A DNA stretch of 64,000 bases. Origin: Caulobacter sp. BK020 (GTDB taxonomy: Bacteria; Pseudomonadota; Alphaproteobacteria; Caulobacterales; Caulobacteraceae). The translations under genes were made by a program, and so were the position numbers. Positions 9,301-17,072 of the stretch are shown piece by piece (positions within the stretch are counted from its first letter, which is position 1; each line of letters opens with the position of its first letter). The notes under the pieces are model-generated. The model had not been told where the DNA came from, did no database searches, and saw only the letters and a program-made list of their open reading frames with translations. The stretch is taken from assembly GCF_004342605.1 (NCBI RefSeq), contig NZ_SLZL01000006.1:124001-188000 (forward strand), read 5' to 3'.

Positions 9301-9533
9301 TCTACCTGACGGGTGATCTGGGTTTCGATCTCGCCAGGCGAAGCGCCGTTCTGGGTGACCGTGACCGACACCATCGGCAGCTGGACGTTGGGGTACTGCT
9401 TGATCGGCAGCTGGAAATAGCTGAGTACGCCGGCCAGCAGCAGGGCGATGAACAGCACCGTCACCGGCACCGGATTGCGAATCGCCCAGGCGGAAATCTT
9501 GAGGCCGCCGCCTCCGGTCTGCGGGCCGATCAC
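6399..9533 (-). CDS. RND multidrug efflux transporter, inner-membrane pump (AcrB/HAE1 type)
   Basis: A 1044-residue proton-driven exporter of the inner membrane. The first membrane helix is near residues 20-40 (PVPVTVLFIALLLAG). The proton-relay pair Asp409-Asp410 sits in VIGILVDDAIVEIENIEK in the fourth helix, and a second half repeats the fold with large periplasmic loops. Length and motifs fit the hydrophobe/amphiphile efflux family. It is the last gene of the operon; its ATG overlaps the stop of the adaptor gene by four bases (9530-9533), so translation is probably coupled. With the adaptor and the outer-membrane channel it would expel drugs or toxic compounds. The substrates cannot be predicted. 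Confidence 0.95.
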   Translation of the reverse strand: MIGPQTGGGGLKISAWAIRNPVPVTVLFIALLLAGVLSYFQLPIKQYPNVQLPMVSVTVTQNGASPGEIETQITRQVEDAVAGISNVETVQSVVTQGASTTNISFQMGEDLQRKTDEVRTKIEQVRVQLPRDIDPPTIQRVEIDSAPIVTYAVSVEGMSDAQLSWFVDDTIARALQAEKGVAQVTRVGGVNREINVLVDPDKLTARGLTAADVNSALAGFQLNAGGGRVEIGGQEQSIRILGQVETADQLRQLTIPTSGGGYVRLADIAEIGDGAAEARGFAKLDGHPVVGFQIMKTREASDVAVDGRVKAALTGLEKTYPSARFTRISATVDETRTSFEATRGVLFEGMVLAAIVVFFFLKDWRATLITAAAMPISLIPTFAAMAFLGFSLNVVTLLALTLVIGILVDDAIVEIENIEKRVAAGYQPYDAAMEGADAIGLAVVATTCAIVVVFAPVSFMPGIAGQFFKEFGLTISVAVLFSLVVARLLTPLMAAYLLKPRTKPHEPPSLPRAYMNVLNWSLDHRMIACAIGGALFVGSLCLLPLLPTAFTPEGDPDYLNLKIQGAPGATLEQMDQAVGRIDAVFAKEPTVAGVFATVGSTSGDALRGGGGGTDLRSGSVTVLLKADRKVRGQVLRERYRAAIMAIPDVRIGFLKADGQAGFQQILTSDNPDALGAAATELQRQMRGLPELADPHPSVPPVGPEIAIRPRADEAARLGVSVDAIAQAARVATSGDIDANVAKLNDGERRIPIRVRLPADARADLDRVRGLRLKTASGETTRLEAVADVGFQAGPARIDRLDRQRQMTVEAELTEGATLGSATKAVHGLPIFKTMPPSVRPSSIGDAKAMAELFGSFGLAIFAGVAMIYFVLVLLFGSFFKPVVILSALPLAVGGAFLGLLAFGQALSVPSLIGFLMLLGLAAKNSILLVEYAIELERGGMSQREALIEACRERARPIVMTTVAMAAGMLPTALALEHGSEFRQPMAVAVIGGLITSTLLSLILVPVVYEFIDDFEQWLRPRLGKLVTRRVLPSREPLLEGKRGS

Positions 9534-10633
9534 AGGTTGGCTCCGGCGCTGGCGACCGGACGGACCCTGTCGCCATCGACGAGAAGAGTGGCGGCGTTGG
9601 CCACCACCCGCGCGCCGGCGGCCGGCCCGGCGGTCAGGCGCACCCAGCCACCCCCGCGATCGCCGGTCTTGACCGGTACGCGACGGACCCGATCGCCGGC
9701 TTCCATGACCATGATGCTGGCCCCGCCCGCATCGTAGCGGATCGCCGCTTCCGGCACGGCCAGGCCCTGGTCGGCGGCGTCGCCGAACACGGCACGGCCA
9801 AAGCCGCCCGAGCGGATGTCGGGCCGCACCGGCAAGGTCAGTCGAACATAGCCGAGCTTAGACTTGGGATCGATCTGCGGGCTGACCAGGCGTACGCGGC
9901 CGATAGCGATCGCCCCGCTCGGCAGGGTGACCCTCGCGCTCTGCCCCACGCGGATGCGCGCCAGCTCGGCCTCGGCCAGCTGGGCTTGCAGCTCGACCTG
10001 ACCGTCCCGGGCCAAGCGGAACCAAGCGGTTCCGCCGGCCGATGCGGCGTCGCCGGGGCGGACGGTGCGTTCAAGCACGACCCCGCCGACCGGCGCGGTC
10101 ACCGACAGCTTTTCGCGGCGGACCTGCAGATCGCGCAGGGCGGCGCGCTGCGCCTGGGCGGTCGCGCCGGCGGCCTTGGCCTGGAAACGACGCTGGTTGA
10201 TCTGCTCCTGGGCCAGATCGCCGGAGCCGTCGAGGCCATTGGTGCGGCTGGCCTGGTCCTGGGCCTGAGCGGCCTGGGCCTCAGCCTGGGCGACCAGGGC
10301 CGATTGCTGAGCGATCTGGGCCTCGATCAGCGCCGGGTCCAGGCGCGCCAGCACCTGGCCTTGGCGCACCGTGTCGCCGACATCGGCCAGTACGGTGGTG
10401 ACGCGATAGCCGCTGACCTCAGGGGTCACGGCCGCTTCTTCGCGGGGGACAAGATCGCCGGTCGCCGTTAGAGCGCCGGCGACGGCGTGCGGCGCCAGGG
10501 TTATCACCGACACTGACCGCAGTTCGGCTGCGCGCGCTGCGGGGGGGTGCTGGGCCTTGTGGCAGCCGCTCAAGGCGGGGGCGACGGCGGCGACGATCAG
10601 GCCGCCCGCCAGGAGCTTCTTCAAGAGGATCAT
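9530..10633 (-). CDS. RND efflux periplasmic adaptor (membrane fusion protein), lipoprotein
   Basis: A 367-residue adaptor. It begins with a lipoprotein signal peptide (lipobox LSGC, Cys24), so it is probably lipid-anchored in the inner membrane. The biotinyl-lipoyl-like half motifs (VLADVGDTVRQGQVLARLD and VTAPVGGVVLERTVRPGD) flank an alanine- and glutamine-rich coiled-coil hairpin at about residues 105-175. Beta-barrel and membrane-proximal regions follow. It would link the RND pump to the outer-membrane channel. The gene overlaps both neighbours by four bases. Confidence 0.94.
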   Translation of the reverse strand: MILLKKLLAGGLIVAAVAPALSGCHKAQHPPAARAAELRSVSVITLAPHAVAGALTATGDLVPREEAAVTPEVSGYRVTTVLADVGDTVRQGQVLARLDPALIEAQIAQQSALVAQAEAQAAQAQDQASRTNGLDGSGDLAQEQINQRRFQAKAAGATAQAQRAALRDLQVRREKLSVTAPVGGVVLERTVRPGDAASAGGTAWFRLARDGQVELQAQLAEAELARIRVGQSARVTLPSGAIAIGRVRLVSPQIDPKSKLGYVRLTLPVRPDIRSGGFGRAVFGDAADQGLAVPEAAIRYDAGGASIMVMEAGDRVRRVPVKTGDRGGGWVRLTAGPAAGARVVANAATLLVDGDRVRPVASAGANL

Positions 10634-12066
10634 TTTGCGCTCGCGACAGACGAATAGCGATTGACGGGCCAGCCGCCGCCCAGGGCCTGGAAGGCCTGGA
10701 CGGCGCGGCGGACGGCCTGCACCTGGGCCAAGGTCAACTGGGTGCGGGTGCTCCGCCAGGCCTGCTCGGCCGACAGGGTGGTTTGCAGATCGGTGAGGCC
10801 GCGGCCGTAGTTGGTCCGCGCTGAGCGGTAGGCGCGCTCGGCCCGAGCCTCGCCCTCGACCAGCATCTCAATCTGGCGCCGATCCGCGTCGAGGCCGACC
10901 AGGGCCGCCTCAGATTCCTGGAAGGCTCGGCGCAGCGTCCGTTCGTAGGCGATGGCCGCCTGGGCCGTCTGCGCCTTCTGGACGCCCAGCTGCGACATCA
11001 GCCGGGGTACGTCAAAGATCGGTTGGCTGACGGCCAGGCCTATGCTGGCGGTCGTGGCGCTGCTGGCCGTTAACGGGCTGGTGTGGGTGTGGCCCAGGCC
11101 CGGGATCAGGTTGATGGTTGGCAGGAAGGCAAGGCGCGCCAGGTTCGCTCGGCCCACGGCGGAGGCCAGGCGCGCCTGCGCCTCGCGGACGTCGGGCCGG
11201 CGGGTCAGTAGGTCTCCCGGGACCAGCGTCGGCGGCGCTGGGGCGGCGCCGACGCTGGCGTCGATCGAAAGCGAAGCAGTCGGTTCAACGACGCGACCGA
11301 CCAGGATCAGCAGCGCGCGCTTCTGAGTTTGGAGCTGGGCTTCGAGCGAGGCGACACGCGCGTTCGATTGCGACAGGTCGCCAGCGATGCGATCGGCGTC
11401 GACGGCGGCCGAAAGGCCCGAACGCGCCCGGCGTTCGGTCATCGCATAGAGTTCCTTCTGGACCCGCGCGCTAGCGCGCGCGTCCTCCAGCTGGATGGCC
11501 AGCCCCCGCGCCTGGAAATAGCTGTCGGCGACCTCGGAGGCCACAGAGGCGCGCGCGCCCTCGTAGGTGAAGCGGGCGGCGGCGAAGTCGGCCTTGGCCA
11601 CCCGGCTGGCCGTCGGCAGGCGCCCGAAAAGTTCCAGCTGCCAGCTCACGTCGAAGCTGGCGCTGGTGATCTTGAGATCGGTTGTGACGCCGGCGGACTT
11701 GCTGCGTTGCTTCAGATAGGACCCGTTCGGATCGCCCTGCGGTAGGAAATTGGTCAGGGCTCCGGACTTGGTGGCGCGCGCTTCGGCGAGCTTGGCGGCC
11801 GCGGCCTGGGCATCGAGTCCACCAGCCAGCGCCTCGTCGATCAACTGGTCCAGCTGGGGGTCGTTGAACGCGGTCCACCACCGATCGAGGGTGGTTTCGG
11901 TCGATGAGGTGGCCGGCGCCTCGTAGGCTGCGGGTAGGCGAAGTTCGGCTTTCGGCCCCCCCGCGCATCCCGCCAGCGCCAATGCAAATGCCGGCGCCAA
12001 GCCTAGCATCGACAGTCGCGCGGCCATGCGTCGTATGTCGCCGCCGATCCGTGGCGCGCCGTGCAT
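10630..12066 (-). CDS. RND efflux outer-membrane channel (NodT/OprM-type lipoprotein)
   Basis: A 478-residue TolC-like protein with a lipobox (LAGC, Cys34) and two outer-membrane-efflux repeats. Recognisable features are WWTAFNDPQLDQLIDEAL near residues 62-80 and LLTRRPDVREAQARLASA near the middle, both typical of the NodT family. The ATG at 12064-12066 is preceded by GAGGAG at a suitable distance. It is the first gene of a three-gene operon (channel, adaptor, pump) transcribed on the minus strand. The palindrome upstream suggests control by the TetR gene at 12705-13340. Confidence 0.93.
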   Translation of the reverse strand: MHGAPRIGGDIRRMAARLSMLGLAPAFALALAGCAGGPKAELRLPAAYEAPATSSTETTLDRWWTAFNDPQLDQLIDEALAGGLDAQAAAAKLAEARATKSGALTNFLPQGDPNGSYLKQRSKSAGVTTDLKITSASFDVSWQLELFGRLPTASRVAKADFAAARFTYEGARASVASEVADSYFQARGLAIQLEDARASARVQKELYAMTERRARSGLSAAVDADRIAGDLSQSNARVASLEAQLQTQKRALLILVGRVVEPTASLSIDASVGAAPAPPTLVPGDLLTRRPDVREAQARLASAVGRANLARLAFLPTINLIPGLGHTHTSPLTASSATTASIGLAVSQPIFDVPRLMSQLGVQKAQTAQAAIAYERTLRRAFQESEAALVGLDADRRQIEMLVEGEARAERAYRSARTNYGRGLTDLQTTLSAEQAWRSTRTQLTLAQVQAVRRAVQAFQALGGGWPVNRYSSVASAK

Positions 12067-12379
12067 GAAGTTCTCCTCGATCGATGACCGCGCCCATTAA
12101 TTGAACGGCAACGTTCATTTAACTGATCGACGAGGGTCGCGCGATTGTCAAGCGGGCTTTTGAAACACTATGGACCATATATACGGTCCGCAAAGCACTC
12201 GGCCGGCCCGATGGCAAGGGCGGAATCAACCATATAATCCGGAAGATCTACGGCCGGCCCGACCCGAAAATTGGCCTAAATTAGCCAAAGCCGTTCAATT
12301 TAATCCTGGGATTTTATGATCTAATATATATCATAATTTGGCGTGCGATCAGAATACGTCATTGCCGAGGAGGCCTACC
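12067..12379. other. Divergent regulatory region between the efflux operon and a small gene
   Basis: This non-coding stretch is richer in A and T than its neighbours. It contains the TetR-like palindrome at 12102-12117, a CGTTCAATTTAA motif at 12292-12303, and a weak inverted repeat (ATGAT at 12316, ATCAT about 14 bases later) just before the small gene on the plus strand. I see no coding sequence in it. Confidence 0.6.
12102..12117. promoter_or_regulatory. Palindromic operator for the efflux operon (probable TetR site)
   Basis: TGAACG-GCAA-CGTTCA is a perfect 6-bp inverted repeat with a 4-base centre. It begins 36 bases upstream of the first efflux gene's start codon. Size and position fit a TetR-type operator overlapping the promoter. 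The TetR gene one kilobase away is the obvious candidate protein. Confidence 0.6.
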
Positions 12380-12682
12380 ATGAGCGACGCAAGTCCCGAG
12401 ACCTGGAACCTGACGATCCAGACCCCGATTGGTCCGCAGACCTCGGTGGCGACCCTCATCAAGCAGGGGTCGATCCTGACCGGCCATATCGCGGGCAGGA
12501 TGGGCGGCGAGGACATTACTCAAGGCAAGATCGACGGCGACAGGCTAAGGTGGGTGAACGACGTCCAAAAGCCTGCCAAGATCAAGTTGACCTTCGAGGT
12601 TCAAGTCGTCGGCGACCAGCTTTCGGGCAAGGTCAAGATGGGCATGTTCGGCTCGTTCAACGTCAACGGCCAACGCGCCTGA
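12380..12682 (+). CDS. Conserved small protein of unknown function
   Basis: A 100-residue, probably cytoplasmic protein without signal peptide or membrane segment. I recognise no named family. The sequence alternates beta-strand-like segments (ETWNLTIQTPIGPQTSVATL, GSILTGHIAG, KIDGDRLRW, LSGKVKMGMFGSFNVNGQRA), which suggests a small beta-barrel or lipocalin-like fold. The ATG at 12380 follows GAGGAGG at 12367-12373, a near-perfect ribosome site; the longer open frame from 12338 lacks one. It lies between the efflux operon and its likely TetR regulator, and convergent to the latter. A ligand-binding role is a guess only. Confidence 0.7.
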   Translation: MSDASPETWNLTIQTPIGPQTSVATLIKQGSILTGHIAGRMGGEDITQGKIDGDRLRWVNDVQKPAKIKLTFEVQVVGDQLSGKVKMGMFGSFNVNGQRA

Positions 12683-12704
12683 CGACGTCGGGGGCCGGCG
12701 CGGC

Positions 12705-13340
12705 TCAGCCGGCCGCCCTGGCCTTGCCGTCGAGCTTACGACGCAGGCGCTCCATAGGCTGCTTCCCGCCGCTGGACACAAGGGGTGCGATGACGAGGTC
12801 GGCCAGCAGCACCGCCACGCGCTCCTGATCCACCGGTGCATCCTGCCGAAGCCACCAGGTCAGGATGTCGAGCACGCCGCCGATCGCGAACGGGACGATA
12901 AGGTCGCGCGGCGGCCAGGCGCCCTCTTCTTCGACCGCGCCGCCGACCAGATTGGTCTGGCGGATGAATTCCTCACGCAAAATCGCGGCGGCCCCGCCCG
13001 TGAGCAGGGCTGACCAGAGCGTGCGCCGGGCCTCTATATAGGCGCAGAGCGCCAGGGCCGAGGCGCGCGCATCGACCGAGGCCAAGACGGGCAGAGTGAG
13101 GTCGATGAGACCGCGGATCTCGTCCGCCGCCAGCCGTTCCAACAGTGCCTGCTTGTCGGCGAAATGCCGGAAAAAGGTGGCGTAGCCGATCCCGGCGCGC
13201 TGGACGATGTCCTGGATGGTGATCTGCTCAAAGGCCGTCTCTTCGAGCAGCGCGAGCAGGCCTTCGGTCAAGGCCGCGCGCGAACGCTCCCGACGACGGT
13301 CCACCTTCACTTCGCTAGACGCAGCCCCTTCGCCGCCCAT
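12705..13340 (-). CDS. TetR-family regulator, probable repressor of the RND efflux operon
   Basis: About 211 residues from the ATG at 13340; a GTG at 13394 would add 18. The N-terminal helix-turn-helix is clear (ALTEGLLALLEETAFEQITI, RAGIGYATFFRHFADKQALL), followed by an all-helical ligand domain with a tryptophan-rich stretch (DILTWWLRQD). Regulators of this type usually repress an adjacent pump and release DNA on binding its substrates. The palindrome TGAACG-GCAA-CGTTCA at the efflux promoter is its most likely site. Target and ligand are inferred, not shown. Confidence 0.88.
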   Translation of the reverse strand: MGGEGAASSEVKVDRRRERSRAALTEGLLALLEETAFEQITIQDIVQRAGIGYATFFRHFADKQALLERLAADEIRGLIDLTLPVLASVDARASALALCAYIEARRTLWSALLTGGAAAILREEFIRQTNLVGGAVEEEGAWPPRDLIVPFAIGGVLDILTWWLRQDAPVDQERVAVLLADLVIAPLVSSGGKQPMERLRRKLDGKARAAG

Positions 13341-13422
13341 CGATCTCGCCACCTCGATTGGCCTCCGCCGGTCGCCTGCGCGAGTTTGGGCCACGGCCGC
13401 GAGGGCGGGTCAACATAGGAAA

Positions 13423-13445
13423 GGGGCCGGCGATACGCCGGCCCC
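13423..13445 (-). terminator. Terminator after the TonB receptor gene
   Basis: A perfect 10-bp stem GGGGCCGGCG/CGCCGGCCCC has a three-base loop. On the minus strand it is followed by TTTCCTATGTT. It sits 25 bases after the TonB receptor stop codon. The T run is short, so its strength is uncertain. Confidence 0.7.
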
Positions 13446-13469
13446 TGCCCTGACCCGCCAAAGGGCGAC

Positions 13470-15962
13470 CTAGCGAACGCCGAAAGCGTAGCGCACCGAA
13501 ACGCCCACCTCGCGTGGCGGGGTATTGCTGACCCAGCGATAGCCACTGACGCCGAAGTATCCGGAGACGCCGCCCGCCGCTTCGGTGTAATCCGTGTCGC
13601 GGCTGGTTTGGACGTCCGTCTTGGTGAGGTTGCGGGCGAACAGATTGACGTCCCAAGCTCCGTCGGGCGAACGAACGCCCGCGAAGACGTTCAGCAGGCC
13701 GTAGTCCGGCACGGTGTAGCCTACGTTCCGGCGGTTGTTCTTCGGATAGTACGACAGCAGGCCGCGCACATAACCCTCGACCCGGCCAACCGGGCGCCAG
13801 TACTCGCTCTGCAGCGTGCCGGTCCACTTGGGATCGCGCGAGACCGAGACATTCGACTTGCAGGTCGCCACGTGGATGTTGCGCGAACGGAAGTCGTTGA
13901 AGGTCGGCGCGCCCTTGTCCGGGACGCCGTCGAAATTGCTGTCACGGCAAGGCACGGTGTCGTTGTCGACCTTGCCGTCGGCATAGCTTACCCCGCCGCT
14001 GATGCTCCAGTTCGGCGTCACCTGGAAGGCGCCGTCGAAGTCGAAGCCCTTGACGATCGAGTCGGCCCCGACGTTGAAGGTCGAGTTCTGGAGGGTGACC
14101 GTCGCGCCGTTGGCGCCAAGGTACGGGATCGACGCCAGCTGGAACAGGAGACCGTCGTACTTCTGGTAGAAGACGGCCAGGTTGAGGCGCAGGCGGCGAT
14201 CCAGCCAGTTGGTCTTCACGCCGGTCTCGAACGACTTGGACTTCTCGTCCGGCAGGAAGATCAGGCTGGCCAGGACCGGGTCGTTCTCGGCGTTGGTCAG
14301 GGCGAAGTTGTTGGCCCCGCGCCGCCACGAGGTGGCGAAGGTGCCGTACGACAGCACCTGGTCGGAGAAGCGGTGCGAGATCGACAGGTTGTAGACGGTC
14401 GGCTTCTCGGTGTTCTTCTGCGAGCTGTTCTGGACCGGCGTCGTGCCAGCCGCGATCGGGATGTCGCAATAGCCGCCGCCATAGCTGCTGGCGAAGCCGG
14501 CTGCCGAGCATGGGAAGCCGATACGGCGGGCGATCATGCCCGCGCCCAGGAACACCGTCTGGACATTGTCGACCTTGGAGACGATGTGGCGCACGCCGCC
14601 CGACAGCTCGGTCCTCTCGCCCAGGTGCACGCGCACGTTGGCGAACACCGAGTTCTCGGTGGCGTGGTTGTCGACGTTGATCAGGGTCGGCAGCATGTAG
14701 CGCGTGTCGAGCAGGCGCGGATCGGCCGGCGCGCCCGGCGAGCCGAAGGCCCCCGCCAGGAACGACGCCGGCTGAGTGCCGCCCGTCTTGCTGGGCGCCT
14801 TCGAGTAGAAGTAGCCCAGGGTGTATTCGATCAGGCTGTCCTTGTTGTCCGACGACAGCCGGATTTCATGGGTCGTCTGCGATCCATTGGTGGTCAGATT
14901 CTGGAAGTAGCTGCGCCCGATCAGGAAGTTGCCGTAATCCAGAGCGCCGATCGAGGTGCTGTCGCCCTTGGTGTAGCCGCCGACATAGCTGAGGCGATGG
15001 CCCAGAACCGACCAGTTCAGCTGAGTGCTCAGGAAGTCGTTGTCCGAATAGTTGAAGCGCGGCGAATCATCGACGTCCAGACGTTGGGAGGCAGTGATCA
15101 CCGGTCCATTGTAGCCGGCCGGGGCGGCCGACGAGATCCCGCCGGGGGCGCCGTCGCCGGCCACCTGGGTGAAGCTGCGCTTGTGGCTGTTCAGCTTTTG
15201 ATAGCTGAGCATGGCGTCGAAATTGTCGGTCGGGGTGAAATTGATGCTGATCCGGCCGCTGCGCGTGCTCTTCAGCGGCAGCTGGCTGCTGTTGATGCTG
15301 GTGACAAAATCGCCCTTGTTCTCGTCGACGACGCCAGCCAGGCGCACGCCCAGCACCCCGTCGATCAGCGGTATGTTCACCGCGCCCTGCGCGTTGCGGC
15401 CGCCGTGGTCGGTGGCCAGGGCGCTGACATAGCCGCCGAAGTCGTGGGTGTCGGCCCTGCGCGTGGTCAGGGTGATGGCGCCCGATGGCGCGGTTCGGCC
15501 GCGCAGCGTGCCTTGGGGGCCGCGCAGCACTTCGATCGCCTGGATGTCGTAGACGGCCTGGAAGGCGGTTCCACCGTCGATCGGCACGTCGTTCTGGTAG
15601 ATGTCGACCGTTGGCGAGGCCTGAGTGCTGGCGTCGTAGGAGACGCCGCGGATCGAGGGCGCCGGCGAGCGGCCCGCAGTGACGCTGCTGGTCCCCAGGC
15701 TGAGGCCAGGCACCACCGCCGCCACGTCCTGGAATTGGGTGATGGCCAGCTTCTTCAGCGAGTCGCCGCTGACGGCCGAGACCGTGGTCGGAACGTTCTG
15801 CAGGTTTTCGGACGTACGGCGGGCGGTGACGATCACCTCGCCGACCATCTGCGGCTCGGCGGCCGGCTGTTGGGCCGCTCCCGTGGCCTGGGCGTGCGCG
15901 GCGCCGGTCATCAAGGTCAGCGCGCTGACTCCAGCGAGCATCCAGGTTTTAGAATTGTGCAT
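13470..15962 (-). CDS. TonB-dependent outer-membrane receptor, likely for oligosaccharides
   Basis: An 830-residue outer-membrane receptor. It has a Sec signal peptide (residues 1-25, ending GAAHAQA), a TonB-box-like segment GEVIVTARR, a plug domain (about 45-165, with IEVLRGPQGTLRGRTAPSGA) and a 22-strand-type barrel ending in a hydrophobic strand (GVSVRYAFGVR). The ATG at 15962 is chosen because GGGAGGGTGAG directly precedes it and the signal peptide starts there; the open frame extends 101 residues further upstream without protein-like sequence. Neighbouring GH2, GH39 and GH106 genes point to uptake of plant-type oligosaccharides rather than iron. A palindrome and a shared motif lie 370-415 bases upstream. 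Confidence 0.92.
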   Translation of the reverse strand: MHNSKTWMLAGVSALTLMTGAAHAQATGAAQQPAAEPQMVGEVIVTARRTSENLQNVPTTVSAVSGDSLKKLAITQFQDVAAVVPGLSLGTSSVTAGRSPAPSIRGVSYDASTQASPTVDIYQNDVPIDGGTAFQAVYDIQAIEVLRGPQGTLRGRTAPSGAITLTTRRADTHDFGGYVSALATDHGGRNAQGAVNIPLIDGVLGVRLAGVVDENKGDFVTSINSSQLPLKSTRSGRISINFTPTDNFDAMLSYQKLNSHKRSFTQVAGDGAPGGISSAAPAGYNGPVITASQRLDVDDSPRFNYSDNDFLSTQLNWSVLGHRLSYVGGYTKGDSTSIGALDYGNFLIGRSYFQNLTTNGSQTTHEIRLSSDNKDSLIEYTLGYFYSKAPSKTGGTQPASFLAGAFGSPGAPADPRLLDTRYMLPTLINVDNHATENSVFANVRVHLGERTELSGGVRHIVSKVDNVQTVFLGAGMIARRIGFPCSAAGFASSYGGGYCDIPIAAGTTPVQNSSQKNTEKPTVYNLSISHRFSDQVLSYGTFATSWRRGANNFALTNAENDPVLASLIFLPDEKSKSFETGVKTNWLDRRLRLNLAVFYQKYDGLLFQLASIPYLGANGATVTLQNSTFNVGADSIVKGFDFDGAFQVTPNWSISGGVSYADGKVDNDTVPCRDSNFDGVPDKGAPTFNDFRSRNIHVATCKSNVSVSRDPKWTGTLQSEYWRPVGRVEGYVRGLLSYYPKNNRRNVGYTVPDYGLLNVFAGVRSPDGAWDVNLFARNLTKTDVQTSRDTDYTEAAGGVSGYFGVSGYRWVSNTPPREVGVSVRYAFGVR

Positions 15963-16333
15963 CTCACCCTCCCTTATCGTTGGGCCGGATCCCGATCCGG
16001 CCTGCCGTCGCCTCGCATGATCGGCGATGGACCGTTGTCTCCTCGACGGGGCATCCCAGGACTGCTCCACGGTCGCCGGGCCCGCGCAGACGCGGGCGCT
16101 TCGGCGAAAGGCCCTGCAAGCGACTATGGCCGCCCGCACGATGCGGAAGCATCCTTTCGTCTCCGTCCACTGCAGCTGGCCCGGACGGCCAGTCTTGTTG
16201 TTGTCGCTAGGCCGGGCATACAGGCCACGACCCGACGAAACGCTTACCCAGCCCGGGTTTTGCAACCGCCCGGTAAGGCCGCGACCCAGCCGTTCGGTTC
16301 TACGGCGCCGCTGACGGAACCTTTAAAGTGTCC

Positions 16334-16346
16334 TGACCAGTGGTCA
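16334..16346. promoter_or_regulatory. 13-bp perfect palindrome, probable operator of the TonB receptor gene
   Basis: TGACCA-G-TGGTCA is perfectly symmetric. On the minus strand it overlaps TTGACC, which resembles a -35 element. About 17 bases further comes an AT-rich stretch (TTTAAAGG) that could be a poor -10. The site lies 370 bases upstream of the receptor start. The cognate regulator is unknown. Confidence 0.55.
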
Positions 16347-16635
16347 ATATGTAAAAAGACGATACCGTTCAATTAAAGACGTTAGACCGCCCTTTTCCTG
16401 GCCGCAACGCCGCAAAGCGCCCCACCCTGCGACGTCTTGCCACAGCGAAATCGTCTCAAAAATTCACCAATAGCGTCCGATTACGACCCAGACAGACGCG
16501 AATTTCGGCAAAAGGCCGACAAGGCAGCCCGATTTTCCTAAGGACTTGAGGCGACGCAGCCGCGTCGGCGTCAACGAGAGGACAAGCCATCGACCGTTGC
16601 GCGGCCCGCGGAGCACCTCCGGCAGGCAGATCAAA

Positions 16636-16662
16636 AGCGCCGGCCGATGGCCGGCCGGCGCT
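16636..16662 (-). terminator. Terminator of the second small exported protein gene
   Basis: An 11-bp perfect stem AGCGCCGGCCG/CGGCCGGCGCT has a five-base loop. On the minus strand it is followed by TTTGATC. It begins 10 bases after the gene's stop codon. Confidence 0.8.
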
Positions 16663-16671
16663 AAAGAGGTC

Positions 16672-17016
16672 TTATTTGGCCAACTTGGCGAAGTCGGCGT
16701 CGATCGAGGCCAGAACCTTGTCAGTCACGGTGTCGGCCGAATACTGTTGGATGGCCTTCAGGGTCATGCCCCGCGCCATGTTGATCTGTTCGTTGGCGAA
16801 CATATCCGGCAGGTATTTCTTCACAACGGCCGTGGCTGCCGGGTTGTCCATGATGTCGCCGATGGTGGTCTGATCAGTCTTGAATTTCGCGGCCTGGGCA
16901 GCGCCCGCCAGGGCGGCCGGATCTGCGGCGGCGGCGGGAGCCGGAGCTGCCTGCGCCATCACGGCGGCTGGCGTCAGAACCAGAGCGAAACCAAGGGCGA
17001 TGGGGGCAAAACGCAT
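16672..17016 (-). CDS. Small exported protein, paralogue of the product of 2710-3033
   Basis: A 114-residue protein of unknown function. A Sec signal peptide (residues 1-21, ending AVMAQA) is followed by an alanine- and proline-rich linker and the same conserved region as its paralogue (TIGDIMDNPAATAVV, FANEQINMAR, MTLKAIQQY, SIDADFAKLAK). It has no cysteines and no membrane helix in the mature part, so it is probably soluble in the periplasm or secreted. The gene has its own terminator and an upstream element like that of the paralogue, so it appears to be a separate transcription unit. It lies upstream of, and in the same direction as, the TonB receptor gene. I do not recognise the family. 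Confidence 0.82.
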   Translation of the reverse strand: MRFAPIALGFALVLTPAAVMAQAAPAPAAAADPAALAGAAQAAKFKTDQTTIGDIMDNPAATAVVKKYLPDMFANEQINMARGMTLKAIQQYSADTVTDKVLASIDADFAKLAK

Positions 17017-17072
17017 GTGATGTCTCGTTATGGTTGGGGACGTTCCTCCGCCCCATCATGGCGCACCCCGGA

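Larger units (their letters stand above)
15963..16671. other. 709-base non-coding region upstream of the TonB receptor gene
   Basis: I find no convincing gene here; the open frames present are shadows. The region holds the palindrome TGACCAGTGGTCA (16334-16346), the CGTTCAATTA motif (16366-16375) and the terminator of the next gene (16636-16662). If the promoter is at the palindrome, the receptor mRNA would have a leader of more than 350 bases, long enough for post-transcriptional control. Confidence 0.6.

Noticed and set aside
13608..16376. 922-residue open frame on the plus strand
   Set aside because: It is antisense to the TonB receptor gene and has no protein-like features. The receptor has signal peptide, plug and barrel.
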